Shown: positions 51,383 to 59,754 of the stretch, one piece after another | Position numbering within the stretch: the first letter of the stretch is position 1 | How the letters are laid out: the number at the start of each line of letters is the position of its first letter | Origin: Streptomyces sp. NRRL B-1347 | Lineage (GTDB): Bacteria > Actinomycetota > Actinomycetes > Streptomycetales > Streptomycetaceae | DNA length: 64,000 bases | Direction: 5' to 3' | NCBI RefSeq assembly: GCF_000720325.1 | Contig: NZ_JOJM01000062.1 | Location: forward strand, 9,335 to 73,334 | Program-made: the position numbers and the translations under genes | Notes under the pieces: model-generated | Seen by the model: the letters and a program-made list of their open reading frames with translations, nothing else | Databases searched by the model: none | What the model was told of the DNA's origin: nothing

Positions 51383-54300
51383 GTGCGGTATCGAGTCCTG
51401 GGCGCCACGGAGGCGTACGACGATCAGGGAGCCCCCGTCCCGGTGGGCGGCCCCCGCCTGCGCGCCCTCCTCGCGGCCCTGGCCACCCGCGCGGGCCGCA
51501 CCACCCCCGTCGACACCCTCATCGACGACATCTGGGCGGACGCCCCGCCGGCGGACGCCCCGGCCGCGCTCCAGGCCCTCGTGGGCCGCCTCCGCCGGGC
51601 CCTCGGCAAGGACGCCATCGCGTCGGAGCCGGGCGGCTACCGCCTCACCGCCGCCCCCGACGACGTCGACCTGCACCGCTTCGAACGGCTGGCCCGCGAG
51701 GGCACCGCCGCCCTGGACCGGGGCGACCCCGAGGCCGCCGCCCGCACCCTGCGCGAGGCCCTCGCCCTGTGGCACGGCCCCGCGCTCGCCGACCTGCCCG
51801 ACCGCACCGCGGCCACCCGCCCGGAGGCCCGGCGCGCGGAGGCCGCCCGCGCGCGGATCGAGGCGGACCTGCTGCTCGGCCGGGCCGCCGACGTCGTACC
51901 GGAGTTGCGGGAGCTGACCACCACCCAGCCGTACGACGAGGCGCTGCACGCCCTGCTGATCCGCGCGCTGCGCGACGCGGGCCGGGGCGCGGACGCGCTC
52001 GCCGCGTACGAACGCGCGCGCCGCACCCTCGCCGACGGGCTCGGCACCGACCCGGGCCCGGAACTGCGGGCACTGCACGCGGGGTTGCTGGCGGGCCCCG
52101 GGCCGCGGGAGGACGGTGCCTCGGGAGGGGGCCGGGCCGGGGAAGAGGGCCGCGCCCCGCAGTCACGCGCCTCGCAGGCGAACGCCCCGCGAGGCGACCA
52201 CGCTGTACGGACACGGGCCGACCACCCCGAGCGGAAGGGGAACATCCGCCCCCGTCTGACCTCTTTCGTCGGCCGGGAACCCGAACTCGTCGCCATCCGT
52301 TCGGACATGCGGAGGGCCCGACTGGTCACACTCACCGGACCGGGCGGCTCCGGCAAGACCCGCCTCGCCGAGGAAGCCGCCGCCGGGCAGCCCGGCGCGT
52401 GGCTGGCCGAGCTCGCCCCGCTCGACCGGCCGGAGGCGGTCCCCGGTGCCGTCGTCAGCGCGCTCGGCCTGCGCGAGACCGTGCTGATCACGAGCGAGCT
52501 GACCGCTTCGCAGGACGACCCCGTCGCCCTGCTCGTCGAGTACTGCGCCCCGCGCAGCCTGCTCCTGCTCCTTGACAACTGCGAGCACGTCATCGGCGCC
52601 GCCGCCGAACTCGCCGAGACCCTCCTCACCCACTGTCCGGGCCTCACCATCCTCGCGACCAGCCGCGAACCGCTGGGCGTGCCCGGCGAGTCCGTGCGCC
52701 CCGTGGAGCCGCTGCCGCCGCACCCGGCGCACCGCCTGTTCGCCGAGCGGGCCACGGCCGTGCGCCCCGGCTTCGACGCCACCGCGGACGCCGGGGCCGT
52801 CGACGAGATCTGCCGCCGCCTCGACGGCCTGCCCCTGGCCATCGAGCTGGCCGCCGCCCGCCTCCGCCTGCTCACGCCCCGGCAGATCGCCGACCGCCTC
52901 GACGACCGCTTCCGCCTGCTCACCAGCGGCTCCCGCACGGTCCTGCCCCGCCAGCAGACCCTGCGGGCGGTCGTCGACTGGTCCTGGGACCTCCTGGACG
53001 ACGCCGAGCGCACGGTCCTGCGCGAGGTGTCCGTCTTCGCGGGCGGCTGGGACCTGGAGGCCGCCGAGGCCGTGTGCACCGGCCCCGCCGCCGACCTCAT
53101 CGGCGCCCTCGTCGACAAGTCCCTCGTCGTCGCGACCCCCGGCGTCGGCCCCGAAGGCCCCGACATGCGCTACCGCATGCTGGAGACCATCCACGAGTAC
53201 GCGACCGAGCGCGCCGCCGAGACCCCCGCCCTGCGCGCCGCCGCCGAGGACCGCCACGGGGCGTACGTACGCGCGCTGGTGGAGCGCGCCGAGCCGCTGC
53301 TGCGCTCCGCCGAGCAGCTGCCGTGGATCCGCCGCCTGGAGTCCGAGCTCGACAACATCCGCGCCGCCCTGCACCGCGCCGTCGAGCACCGCGACGAGGA
53401 GCGCGCCACCGCCCTCGCCCTCGGCATGGGCTGGTTCTGGTGGCTGCGCAACTACCGCACGGAGGGAGCGAACTGGATCGGCGGCATCCTGCACCGCACC
53501 GGACGGCCCGAGCCCGCGACGGGCGGCGCCGAGCCGCTGCCCGCCCACCCGCCGCTCGCCGCGGCCGCCGCCGGGCTCGACGCCGACCTCGCGGCCGAGG
53601 ACCACCCGCTGTACTGGTCCCGGCTGGGCCTGCGGATGCTGCACCTGTTCCTGACGGTGGAGGCGCGGCCCTCGGAGGTCCTCGCCGACGAGCACGCCCG
53701 GCGGTACATCCTCCGGGTCCGGGACGTCCTGGCCCGGCCCGTGCCCGCCAGCGGCCGCTTCCCCGGACTGCTCTGGCCGTTCACCCTGCACTTCCTCGAC
53801 CAGCCGCAGAGCGTGGTGCCGTCCCTGGACGCGGCGCTCGCCAACTGCCGCAGCTTCGGCGGCGACTGGGAGGTCGCGATCACCCTGATGTTCCGGGTGC
53901 ACACGGTCATCGACCAGCCCGGCCATCTCGCCGGAGTCGACGACGACCTCCTGGAGCTGCGCGAGCTGAGCGGACGCGTCGGCGACCGCTGGCTGCGCGC
54001 GCAGGTCAGCAGCGCGGCGGGGGAGGCGGCCATGGTCCGCGGCCGCCACGCGTACGCGCGCAGGGAGTACGAGGAGGCGCTGCGCCTCGCCGACGAGGTG
54101 GGGGCGCACGCCGAGATCCCGTTCCTGCTCGCCCGGCTCGCCGAGATCGCCTACCGCGACGGCGACCGCGCACTGGCCGTCAAGGGCCTGGAAGAGGCCA
54201 GCGCCGAGGCCGACCGGTACGGGCTCACGGATTCCCGCGCCTTCGTCAGCCTGATGCGGGCCGTCCTGGCGATCGACGACGGCGACGCGGCGCGGGCGCG

Positions 54301-54736
54301 GGCCCTGTGCGACGCGGCCCGCGCGGAAGGGGAGCGCGGCACCATGCCGCCGCAGTTCGCGGCGGGCCTCGGCCAAGTGGAGGCCCGGATCGTCGCCGCC
54401 GAGTCGGGCCCCGGGGCCGGGCTCGCCGTGCTCGCCGACGTGCTGCGCGACGCGCTGTACCACCGCTGCTCGGAGCCCGTCACGGCCAGCCTGGTGGACG
54501 CCGGCGCGGTGCTGTTCCTGCGCCTGGGCGACCACGTCCGGGCGGCCCGCCTGCTCGCCCGTGCCACGCACTGGCGCGGCAGCCACGAACGCCCCGCGCC
54601 GGACCGCGCCCAGGCCGAGCGCGTCGAGGCCGAGGCCCGCGAGGCCCTGGGCCCGCGGGCGTACGAACGAGAGCGGGAGGCGGGCGCGGCGCTGACCGTC
54701 GACGAGGTCCTGGCGGAGCTCACCCCGCCGCACTGA
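51383..54736 (+). CDS. AfsR/SARP-type large transcriptional regulator (BTAD + NB-ARC-like ATPase + helical repeats)
   Basis: This 1117-residue regulator has an N-terminal winged helix (5-95: MRYRVLGATEAYDDQGAPVPVGG...LVGRLRRALG) and a BTAD domain (100-245). A linker is followed by an ATPase domain (Walker A GPGGSGKT near 317-324, LLLLDNCEH as Walker B near 390, GLPLAIELAAARL). A long helical C-terminal half (650-1110) has TPR-like features. AfsR-like proteins activate antibiotic genes in response to phosphorylation or nucleotide binding. The GTG at 51383 lacks a ribosome-binding site. No biosynthetic genes adjoin it, so it probably acts elsewhere. Confidence 0.92.
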   Translation: MRYRVLGATEAYDDQGAPVPVGGPRLRALLAALATRAGRTTPVDTLIDDIWADAPPADAPAALQALVGRLRRALGKDAIASEPGGYRLTAAPDDVDLHRFERLAREGTAALDRGDPEAAARTLREALALWHGPALADLPDRTAATRPEARRAEAARARIEADLLLGRAADVVPELRELTTTQPYDEALHALLIRALRDAGRGADALAAYERARRTLADGLGTDPGPELRALHAGLLAGPGPREDGASGGGRAGEEGRAPQSRASQANAPRGDHAVRTRADHPERKGNIRPRLTSFVGREPELVAIRSDMRRARLVTLTGPGGSGKTRLAEEAAAGQPGAWLAELAPLDRPEAVPGAVVSALGLRETVLITSELTASQDDPVALLVEYCAPRSLLLLLDNCEHVIGAAAELAETLLTHCPGLTILATSREPLGVPGESVRPVEPLPPHPAHRLFAERATAVRPGFDATADAGAVDEICRRLDGLPLAIELAAARLRLLTPRQIADRLDDRFRLLTSGSRTVLPRQQTLRAVVDWSWDLLDDAERTVLREVSVFAGGWDLEAAEAVCTGPAADLIGALVDKSLVVATPGVGPEGPDMRYRMLETIHEYATERAAETPALRAAAEDRHGAYVRALVERAEPLLRSAEQLPWIRRLESELDNIRAALHRAVEHRDEERATALALGMGWFWWLRNYRTEGANWIGGILHRTGRPEPATGGAEPLPAHPPLAAAAAGLDADLAAEDHPLYWSRLGLRMLHLFLTVEARPSEVLADEHARRYILRVRDVLARPVPASGRFPGLLWPFTLHFLDQPQSVVPSLDAALANCRSFGGDWEVAITLMFRVHTVIDQPGHLAGVDDDLLELRELSGRVGDRWLRAQVSSAAGEAAMVRGRHAYARREYEEALRLADEVGAHAEIPFLLARLAEIAYRDGDRALAVKGLEEASAEADRYGLTDSRAFVSLMRAVLAIDDGDAARARALCDAARAEGERGTMPPQFAAGLGQVEARIVAAESGPGAGLAVLADVLRDALYHRCSEPVTASLVDAGAVLFLRLGDHVRAARLLARATHWRGSHERPAPDRAQAERVEAEAREALGPRAYEREREAGAALTVDEVLAELTPPH

Positions 54737-54766
54737 CCGGCGCGGGGGGCGCATCCGCCACCGGCC

Positions 54767-56776
54767 TCAGGTGCAGCGGAGGCGGGACTGCGCCCAGTCG
54801 GCGAGGGCCACCGAGTCGAAGTGCGTATGCGGCTCGACGACCAGCCGGATCGTCTTGCGGCCGGTCAGGTCGACACGTACGGGCACGGCCGGATCACCGC
54901 CCTTGACCAGCTGCGACCGCCAAAGCCGCACCCCGTCGGCGTACACGGCGAACCGAACCTGGCCGAGCCGCATCGTCATGTCGTCGACGCCGACGAGCGC
55001 CTCGTACGAGGTGCACTTGCGGTTGAGGTCGATGGTGACCGAGGAGCGGCCGTGCACGGTCACGCCGTGGCCGTACCGCTTGTCCGCGATGGACATGCCC
55101 CAGCGCTGCCACACCCAGCTGCTCTCGCCGAGCCGCATCTCCGGCTTGGTGCCGTCGCCGGTGAGGCCGTACTCCAGCTCGTTCCACTGGTAGACGACCG
55201 GCGCGGGCGGCGGCGTCGGGGTGGGTGTCGGCGTGGGCCGCGGCGGGGTCGGCCGCGGTGGCGGGGGCGGCTTCGGCGTGGGCTTCGGCGGCTTCGGCTT
55301 CGGCGCGGGCGGCGGCTTGGGCGTGGGCTTGGGAGCGGGCTTCGGCGGCGGCTTCGGCTTGGGCTCGGCCTTCGCCGGGGGAGTGGGCTTCGCCGGAGGA
55401 GCGGGCGGCGGGGGCGGCTTCGGCAGCGGCTTCGAGGGCGGCGGATTGCGCGGGATCACCGGCGGCATGGCGGACGCGGTCGGCTTCGGCTTCGCCTCCG
55501 GCGGGTCCTTCTTCTCCGGCCCACCGGCGAGCGCCACCGCCACGGCCACCCCGACCGCGACAACACCCGCCACGATCCCGACCTTCGCCGGGGTGCCGAG
55601 GCCCTCGGCCGCCGCGCCGCCACCGGCGGCTCCGGCACCGCCCGAGCCGCCGCCCGCGGCCGCGCCCGCGGCACCCGCCGCGCCCGCGCCCGCGACGCCG
55701 CCCCCGATGAGGGCGGCCACCTTGCCGTACCCGGCGGCACCGAACCAGCCGATGACGGCCACCGGCACGACGGCCGGGATGCCACTGGCGACTTCCTTGA
55801 TCTGGCCCGCCGCGAGGCGGCAGTTGGCGCACTCCTCCAGATGCTTGCGCAGCCCCCGCTCGGCGCGGGTGCGCAGCCCGCCGCGGGCATAGGCGCCGAG
55901 CCGGTCGGCGTAGCGCGCGCACTCCTCGCTCTCGGTGAGCGTGGCGCTCACATGGGCCTGGAGGTAGGCCTGCTTGAGGCCTTCGCGGGCGCGGCTGGCC
56001 AGCACGCGCGTGCCGTTGGCGTCCAGGCCGAAGAGCGTGGCGACGTCGCTCGGCGACTCGTCCTCGACCTCCGTGTGCCACAGCACCGCCTGCCAGCGCT
56101 CGGGCAGGCTGCGGAAGGCCTGCATGGCGAGCGACTGCTCGGCCTCGTGCATGGCCCGCACGTCCGCGCCCAGGTCCAACGTTTCGTCGTCCGGCACCTC
56201 GGAGCCCCGGGCCGCCTGCGCGGCGAAGACCGCGAAGTCGTCGACCAGCTGCTCCCGCTTCGCCGACTTCGTCCATCCGGCCGCGACGCGCCGCACCGTG
56301 GTCAGCAGATAGGCGCGCACCGCGTGCTCGGGCCCCGAACCGGACCGCACGGCCTGGAGCATCCGCGCGAACACCTCGGCCGTGAGGTCGTCCGCGGTGT
56401 GCGCGTCCCGGCAGCAGGTGCGGGCATAGCGGCGCACCGCTTCGGCGTGCCTGCGGTAGAGCTCCTCGTACGCGGAGTCCTCGCCCGCACGCATCCGGGC
56501 GATCAGGTCGGCGTCGGGCGGCGGGGCGTCACCGGCGAGGGCGCCGGGCGTCCCGGCCTCCGTGCCCGGTGTGCCCGCCGAGCCCCTGCCGCGCTGGGGC
56601 GGCACGCTGGGGTCGGGTCCGGCCGCGCCGGAACCGGCGGCGCCGGACGCGGAGCCGCGCGTGCTCCCGCCGCCACCGCTGCCGCCGGGGCCGCCTTGGC
56701 CCGGAACCTGCCGGGAGGGCAGACCGCCCGACTCGCCATCGGTGGAGCTGGGCTCGTCCCGTCCGTCAACACTCAT
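54767..56776 (-). CDS. one-polypeptide ECF sigma factor / anti-sigma / NPCBM wall sensor fusion
   Basis: This 669-residue protein has a disordered Gly/Ser/Pro-rich N terminus (1-80) and sigma regions 2 (about 88-155) and 4 (about 200-265). Next come a zinc-finger anti-sigma-like segment (HLEECANCR near 308-316) and a helix near 395-412. An extremely Pro/Lys-rich spacer (about 425-525) leads to a C-terminal NPCBM-type carbohydrate-binding domain (535-669: VVYQWNELEYGLTGDGTKPEMRLGESSW...). It fits the ECF52-like layout: a sigma factor tethered to the membrane by its own anti-sigma, sensing glycans outside. The homologue in S. coelicolor (SCO4117 position) is reported to affect antibiotics and development (memory). 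It converges with the SARP gene. Confidence 0.9.
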   Translation of the reverse strand: MSVDGRDEPSSTDGESGGLPSRQVPGQGGPGGSGGGGSTRGSASGAAGSGAAGPDPSVPPQRGRGSAGTPGTEAGTPGALAGDAPPPDADLIARMRAGEDSAYEELYRRHAEAVRRYARTCCRDAHTADDLTAEVFARMLQAVRSGSGPEHAVRAYLLTTVRRVAAGWTKSAKREQLVDDFAVFAAQAARGSEVPDDETLDLGADVRAMHEAEQSLAMQAFRSLPERWQAVLWHTEVEDESPSDVATLFGLDANGTRVLASRAREGLKQAYLQAHVSATLTESEECARYADRLGAYARGGLRTRAERGLRKHLEECANCRLAAGQIKEVASGIPAVVPVAVIGWFGAAGYGKVAALIGGGVAGAGAAGAAGAAAGGGSGGAGAAGGGAAAEGLGTPAKVGIVAGVVAVGVAVAVALAGGPEKKDPPEAKPKPTASAMPPVIPRNPPPSKPLPKPPPPPAPPAKPTPPAKAEPKPKPPPKPAPKPTPKPPPAPKPKPPKPTPKPPPPPRPTPPRPTPTPTPTPPPAPVVYQWNELEYGLTGDGTKPEMRLGESSWVWQRWGMSIADKRYGHGVTVHGRSSVTIDLNRKCTSYEALVGVDDMTMRLGQVRFAVYADGVRLWRSQLVKGGDPAVPVRVDLTGRKTIRLVVEPHTHFDSVALADWAQSRLRCT

Positions 56777-56918
56777 CGCGGAAAGCCCCCGCATGCACAC
56801 TCAGACCCGGACACCGGGAAAGAGTGCCACACGGCCGCGCCCCGTCGAATAGGGACGACAAGCAACCACCCATCCGGGGCGCGTTACCGCAACCGAGCGC
56901 TACCGTTCACCCATTCGG

Positions 56919-56961
56919 GGAATGCTCAACTCCCCGGGGTCCGGGGGGAGTTGAGCATTCC
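56919..56961 (-). terminator. atrA terminator
   Basis: A perfect 17-bp stem (GGAATGCTCAACTCCCC, 56919-56935, with 56945-56961; 9-nt loop) starts 26 bp after the atrA stop on the minus strand and separates atrA from the sigma-fusion gene. Confidence 0.92.
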
Positions 56962-56986
56962 GGCCCATGAGGGCCCGAACGGATGT

Positions 56987-57787
56987 TTACGAAGGCCGCG
57001 ACCTGAGCCCCTCGAGGAGGATGTCGAGCAGGCGCGACGAGGCCGCTGCCTGCTGTGCGGCATCCGGCAGCGAGGGCGCCGCCGTCGCTATTACGAGCAG
57101 CACGTCGGACACCGTCACGTCCGTGCGCAGCTCGCCCGCCGCCCGTGCCCGCTCCACGAGCCGCCCGACCACGTCGAGCAGCGCCGCGGCACCCGCGTCG
57201 TCGCTCTCCCGTGCCGGAGCGGACCGCTGCTCCACGAGCCGCAGCTCCGGCGAGAGCGCCGGCGGCACCTGTCGCTGCTGCGGCACCCGGAGCTCGGTGG
57301 CGTCCGCCACCCTGACCCCGTCGACCGCCTCGGTGCCTTCGGCTCCCTCGCCCTCGTCCACGCTGACGCGCAGCACCTGGGGCGGAAGCAGCCGCCCCGC
57401 GCCCGAGGCCACGGACGTCCGCAGGAAGCGCGAGAGCGCCGACCACGGTTCGTCCTCCTGACCCAGTGCCGCGCGGGCCTGCTCGGTCAGCCGGGAGGTC
57501 TCCTCCTCGGCTATCCGTCGCACCAGTACGTCCTTGCTCGGGAAGCGGCGGTAGACCGTGCCGACACCGACGCGGGCCCGTCGCGCCACGTCCTCCATCG
57601 GCGCGCCGTACCCCAGCTCGCCGAAGACTTCGCGCGCCGCGCGCAGGACGTGCTCGAGATTCCGCTGCGCGTCCACGCGCAGCGGCGTCGTACGCGCTAC
57701 GTCCCCCACTTCCCGTCCGTTTCCGCCCGAGGCGACGGCGGGTGCCGGCGCTGTCGCGGAAGTCCAGTGAGAGTCCTGAATGTGCAT
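56987..57787 (-). CDS. atrA: AtrA, TetR family activator of secondary metabolism
   Basis: This 266-residue TetR protein has an N-terminal tail (1-35) and an HTH (about 63-88: PMEDVARRARVGVGTVYRRFPSKDVL). The helical C-terminal domain contains LLPPQVLRVSVDEGEG. Gene context (divergent from an NADH dehydrogenase, next to the sigma fusion) and sequence match AtrA, which activates actinorhodin and streptomycin regulators and other targets. The ATG at 57787 (MHIQDSHWTS) follows GGGGGAACACAT. Its own promoter region to 58160 is shared with ndh. Ligand unknown. Confidence 0.9.
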   Translation of the reverse strand: MHIQDSHWTSATAPAPAVASGGNGREVGDVARTTPLRVDAQRNLEHVLRAAREVFGELGYGAPMEDVARRARVGVGTVYRRFPSKDVLVRRIAEEETSRLTEQARAALGQEDEPWSALSRFLRTSVASGAGRLLPPQVLRVSVDEGEGAEGTEAVDGVRVADATELRVPQQRQVPPALSPELRLVEQRSAPARESDDAGAAALLDVVGRLVERARAAGELRTDVTVSDVLLVIATAAPSLPDAAQQAAASSRLLDILLEGLRSRPS

Positions 57788-58160
57788 ATGTGTTCCCCCG
57801 GTAATGACGTCTCCCCCCGGAGACACTCCCCGCCATTGATGACCGGCGTGTGAGGAGCGAGCTGCGCACGAATCCGGCAAACCGGACTCGACGAGCGCAT
57901 CCCCCGACACCCCGACGTCACACGAACATAGTTGAGCCAGAGTCAATTCAGAAGAGGTGGGTTCCGCACAGGGTGCCCCCCGATCGGAGTACGCACCGGT
58001 TCCCACCCGATTGCACCCCACAACACCACCCTGCCACCACCCTCTGACCTGCGCACATTCCACACGGTCTGCCAAGCGGAGCAGCTGCCGCCACCCGAGG
58101 CTTCCAGTCATACAAATTGCCGAGCCTGTGGACAAACGCGAAGTGCGGGTGCGTCATGGG
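57788..58160. promoter_or_regulatory. atrA-ndh divergent promoter region
   Basis: This 373-bp gap has a TTGA-N7-TCAA dyad (TTGAGCCAGAGTCAA near 57931-57945), giving TTGACT on the minus strand as a possible atrA -35. AT-rich CATACAAATTG near 58109 is a possible ndh promoter element. AtrA itself may bind here, but no clear AtrA consensus is seen. No ORF is supported. Confidence 0.45.
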
Positions 58161-59516
58161 ATGGTGACGGAACCTGTGCGCATTCTCGTTGTCGGCGGTG
58201 GCTACGTCGGGATGTACACCGCGCTGCACCTCCAGCGGAAACTCAAGCCGGAGCTGAGGCGGGGCGAGGCGGAGATCGTCGTGATCTCGCCCGATCCGTA
58301 TATGACGTACCAGCCGTTCCTGCCCGAAGCCGCGGCAGGATCGATCTCCCCGCGCCACGTCGTCGTCCCGCTGCGCCGCGTCCTCGACCGGTGCCGCGTG
58401 ATCGTCGGCGAGGTCACCGCGGTCGACCACGCCAAGCGCACCGCGTCCTTCACGACCCTCGCCACCAAGGAGGAGGGCACCGGCCCCCTCGACCTCACCT
58501 ACGACGAGCTCGTGCTCGCCCCCGGCTCCATCTCGCGCACCCTGCCCGTGCCGGGACTCGCCGACTACGGCATCGGCTTCAAGACCGTCGAAGAGGCCAT
58601 CGGACTGCGCAACCACGTCATTGAGCAGATGGACATCGCCTCCTCCACGCGCGACCCCGCCGTCCGCGACGCCGCCCTGACGTTCGTCTTCGTGGGCGGC
58701 GGCTACGCCGGTGTGGAGGCGCTCGGCGAACTGGAGGACATGGCGCGCTACGCGTCGCGCTACTACCACAACGTCAAGGCCGAGGACATGAAGTGGATCC
58801 TCGTCGAGGCCTCCGGCCGCATCCTGCCCGAGGTCGGCGAGGAGATGGGCAAGTACACCGTCCGCGAGCTGCGCCGGCGCAACATCGACGTACGCCTGGA
58901 GACCCGGCTCGACTCCTGTGAGGACCGCGTCGCCGCGCTCAGCGACGGCGCCCGCTTCCCCACCCGTACGGTCGTGTGGACCGCGGGCGTCAAACCGCAT
59001 CCGCTGCTCGCCGCCACGGACCTGCCGCTGACCGAACGCGGCCGGCTGAAGTGCACCGCCGAGCTGACCGTCGACGGCGCCCCACACGCGTGGGGCGCCG
59101 GTGACGCGGCCGCCGTCCCCGACGTCACCGCCGAGCAGCCGGGCACCGAGTGCGCGCCCAACGCCCAGCACGCCGTGCGCCAGGCCAAGGTCCTCGGCGA
59201 CAACATCGCCGCCTCGGTGCGCGAGCGGCCCCTCCAGGAGTACCGGCACAAGTACGTGGGCTCGGTCGCCTCCCTGGGACTGCACAAAGGCGTCGCGCAC
59301 GTCTACGGACGCAAGCTGAAGGGTTACCCTGCCTGGTTCATGCACCGCGTCTACCACCTCAGCCGGGTGCCCACCGTCAACCGCAAGTCCCGCGTGCTCG
59401 CCGAATGGACGCTGTCCGGCCTGTTCAAACGCGAGATCGTCTCCCTGGGGTCGCTGGAACACCCGCGCGCGGAGTTCGAACTCGCGGCCGGGGGCGAGCG
59501 CCCGAAGGAGTCCTGA
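58161..59516 (+). CDS. ndh: type II NADH dehydrogenase (non-proton-pumping)
   Basis: This 451-residue flavoprotein passes electrons from NADH to quinone. FAD and NAD motifs are ILVVGGGYVGMYTALHL (8-24) and FVFVGGGYAGVEALGEL (about 175-191). Internal LVLAPGSISRTLPVPGL and APNAQHAVRQAK fit the family. The C-terminal part includes the membrane-binding helix region. ATG at 58161 (MVTEPVRIL) is chosen; the ribosome-binding site is weak. It is divergent from atrA, as in S. coelicolor. Confidence 0.92.
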   Translation: MVTEPVRILVVGGGYVGMYTALHLQRKLKPELRRGEAEIVVISPDPYMTYQPFLPEAAAGSISPRHVVVPLRRVLDRCRVIVGEVTAVDHAKRTASFTTLATKEEGTGPLDLTYDELVLAPGSISRTLPVPGLADYGIGFKTVEEAIGLRNHVIEQMDIASSTRDPAVRDAALTFVFVGGGYAGVEALGELEDMARYASRYYHNVKAEDMKWILVEASGRILPEVGEEMGKYTVRELRRRNIDVRLETRLDSCEDRVAALSDGARFPTRTVVWTAGVKPHPLLAATDLPLTERGRLKCTAELTVDGAPHAWGAGDAAAVPDVTAEQPGTECAPNAQHAVRQAKVLGDNIAASVRERPLQEYRHKYVGSVASLGLHKGVAHVYGRKLKGYPAWFMHRVYHLSRVPTVNRKSRVLAEWTLSGLFKREIVSLGSLEHPRAEFELAAGGERPKES

Positions 59517-59754
59517 TGACCTCCGGCCGGAACTCCCCGAGCAGGACCGGCGTCTGACGGATGTCAGTCCGGTCGGCCAGACTGGACGTGTGACCATGAG
59601 CGGGCCCGCAAGAGGGCACCTGAGAAGCAAGGGTCCGCTCCACGCCATGCTGTGTCTTCCCGGGAGGCGGCGCCGCACGCCGCACCGCCACCGGCCGAAC
59701 GCCCGGCCGTACACCCCCGCCCGATCCAGAAGCGACACCACGAGGCCTACCGCA

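Noticed and set aside
49025..54736. Lasso-peptide gene cluster
   Set aside because: The Asn-synthetase-like protein resembles a cyclase, but there is no precursor peptide, RRE/leader peptidase or transporter nearby.
59590..59754. N-terminal extension of the PAS/SpoIIE protein from GTG 59590
   Set aside because: The 55 codons contain several AGA/AGG and other rare codons and no conserved sequence; GTG 59755 has a ribosome-binding site.
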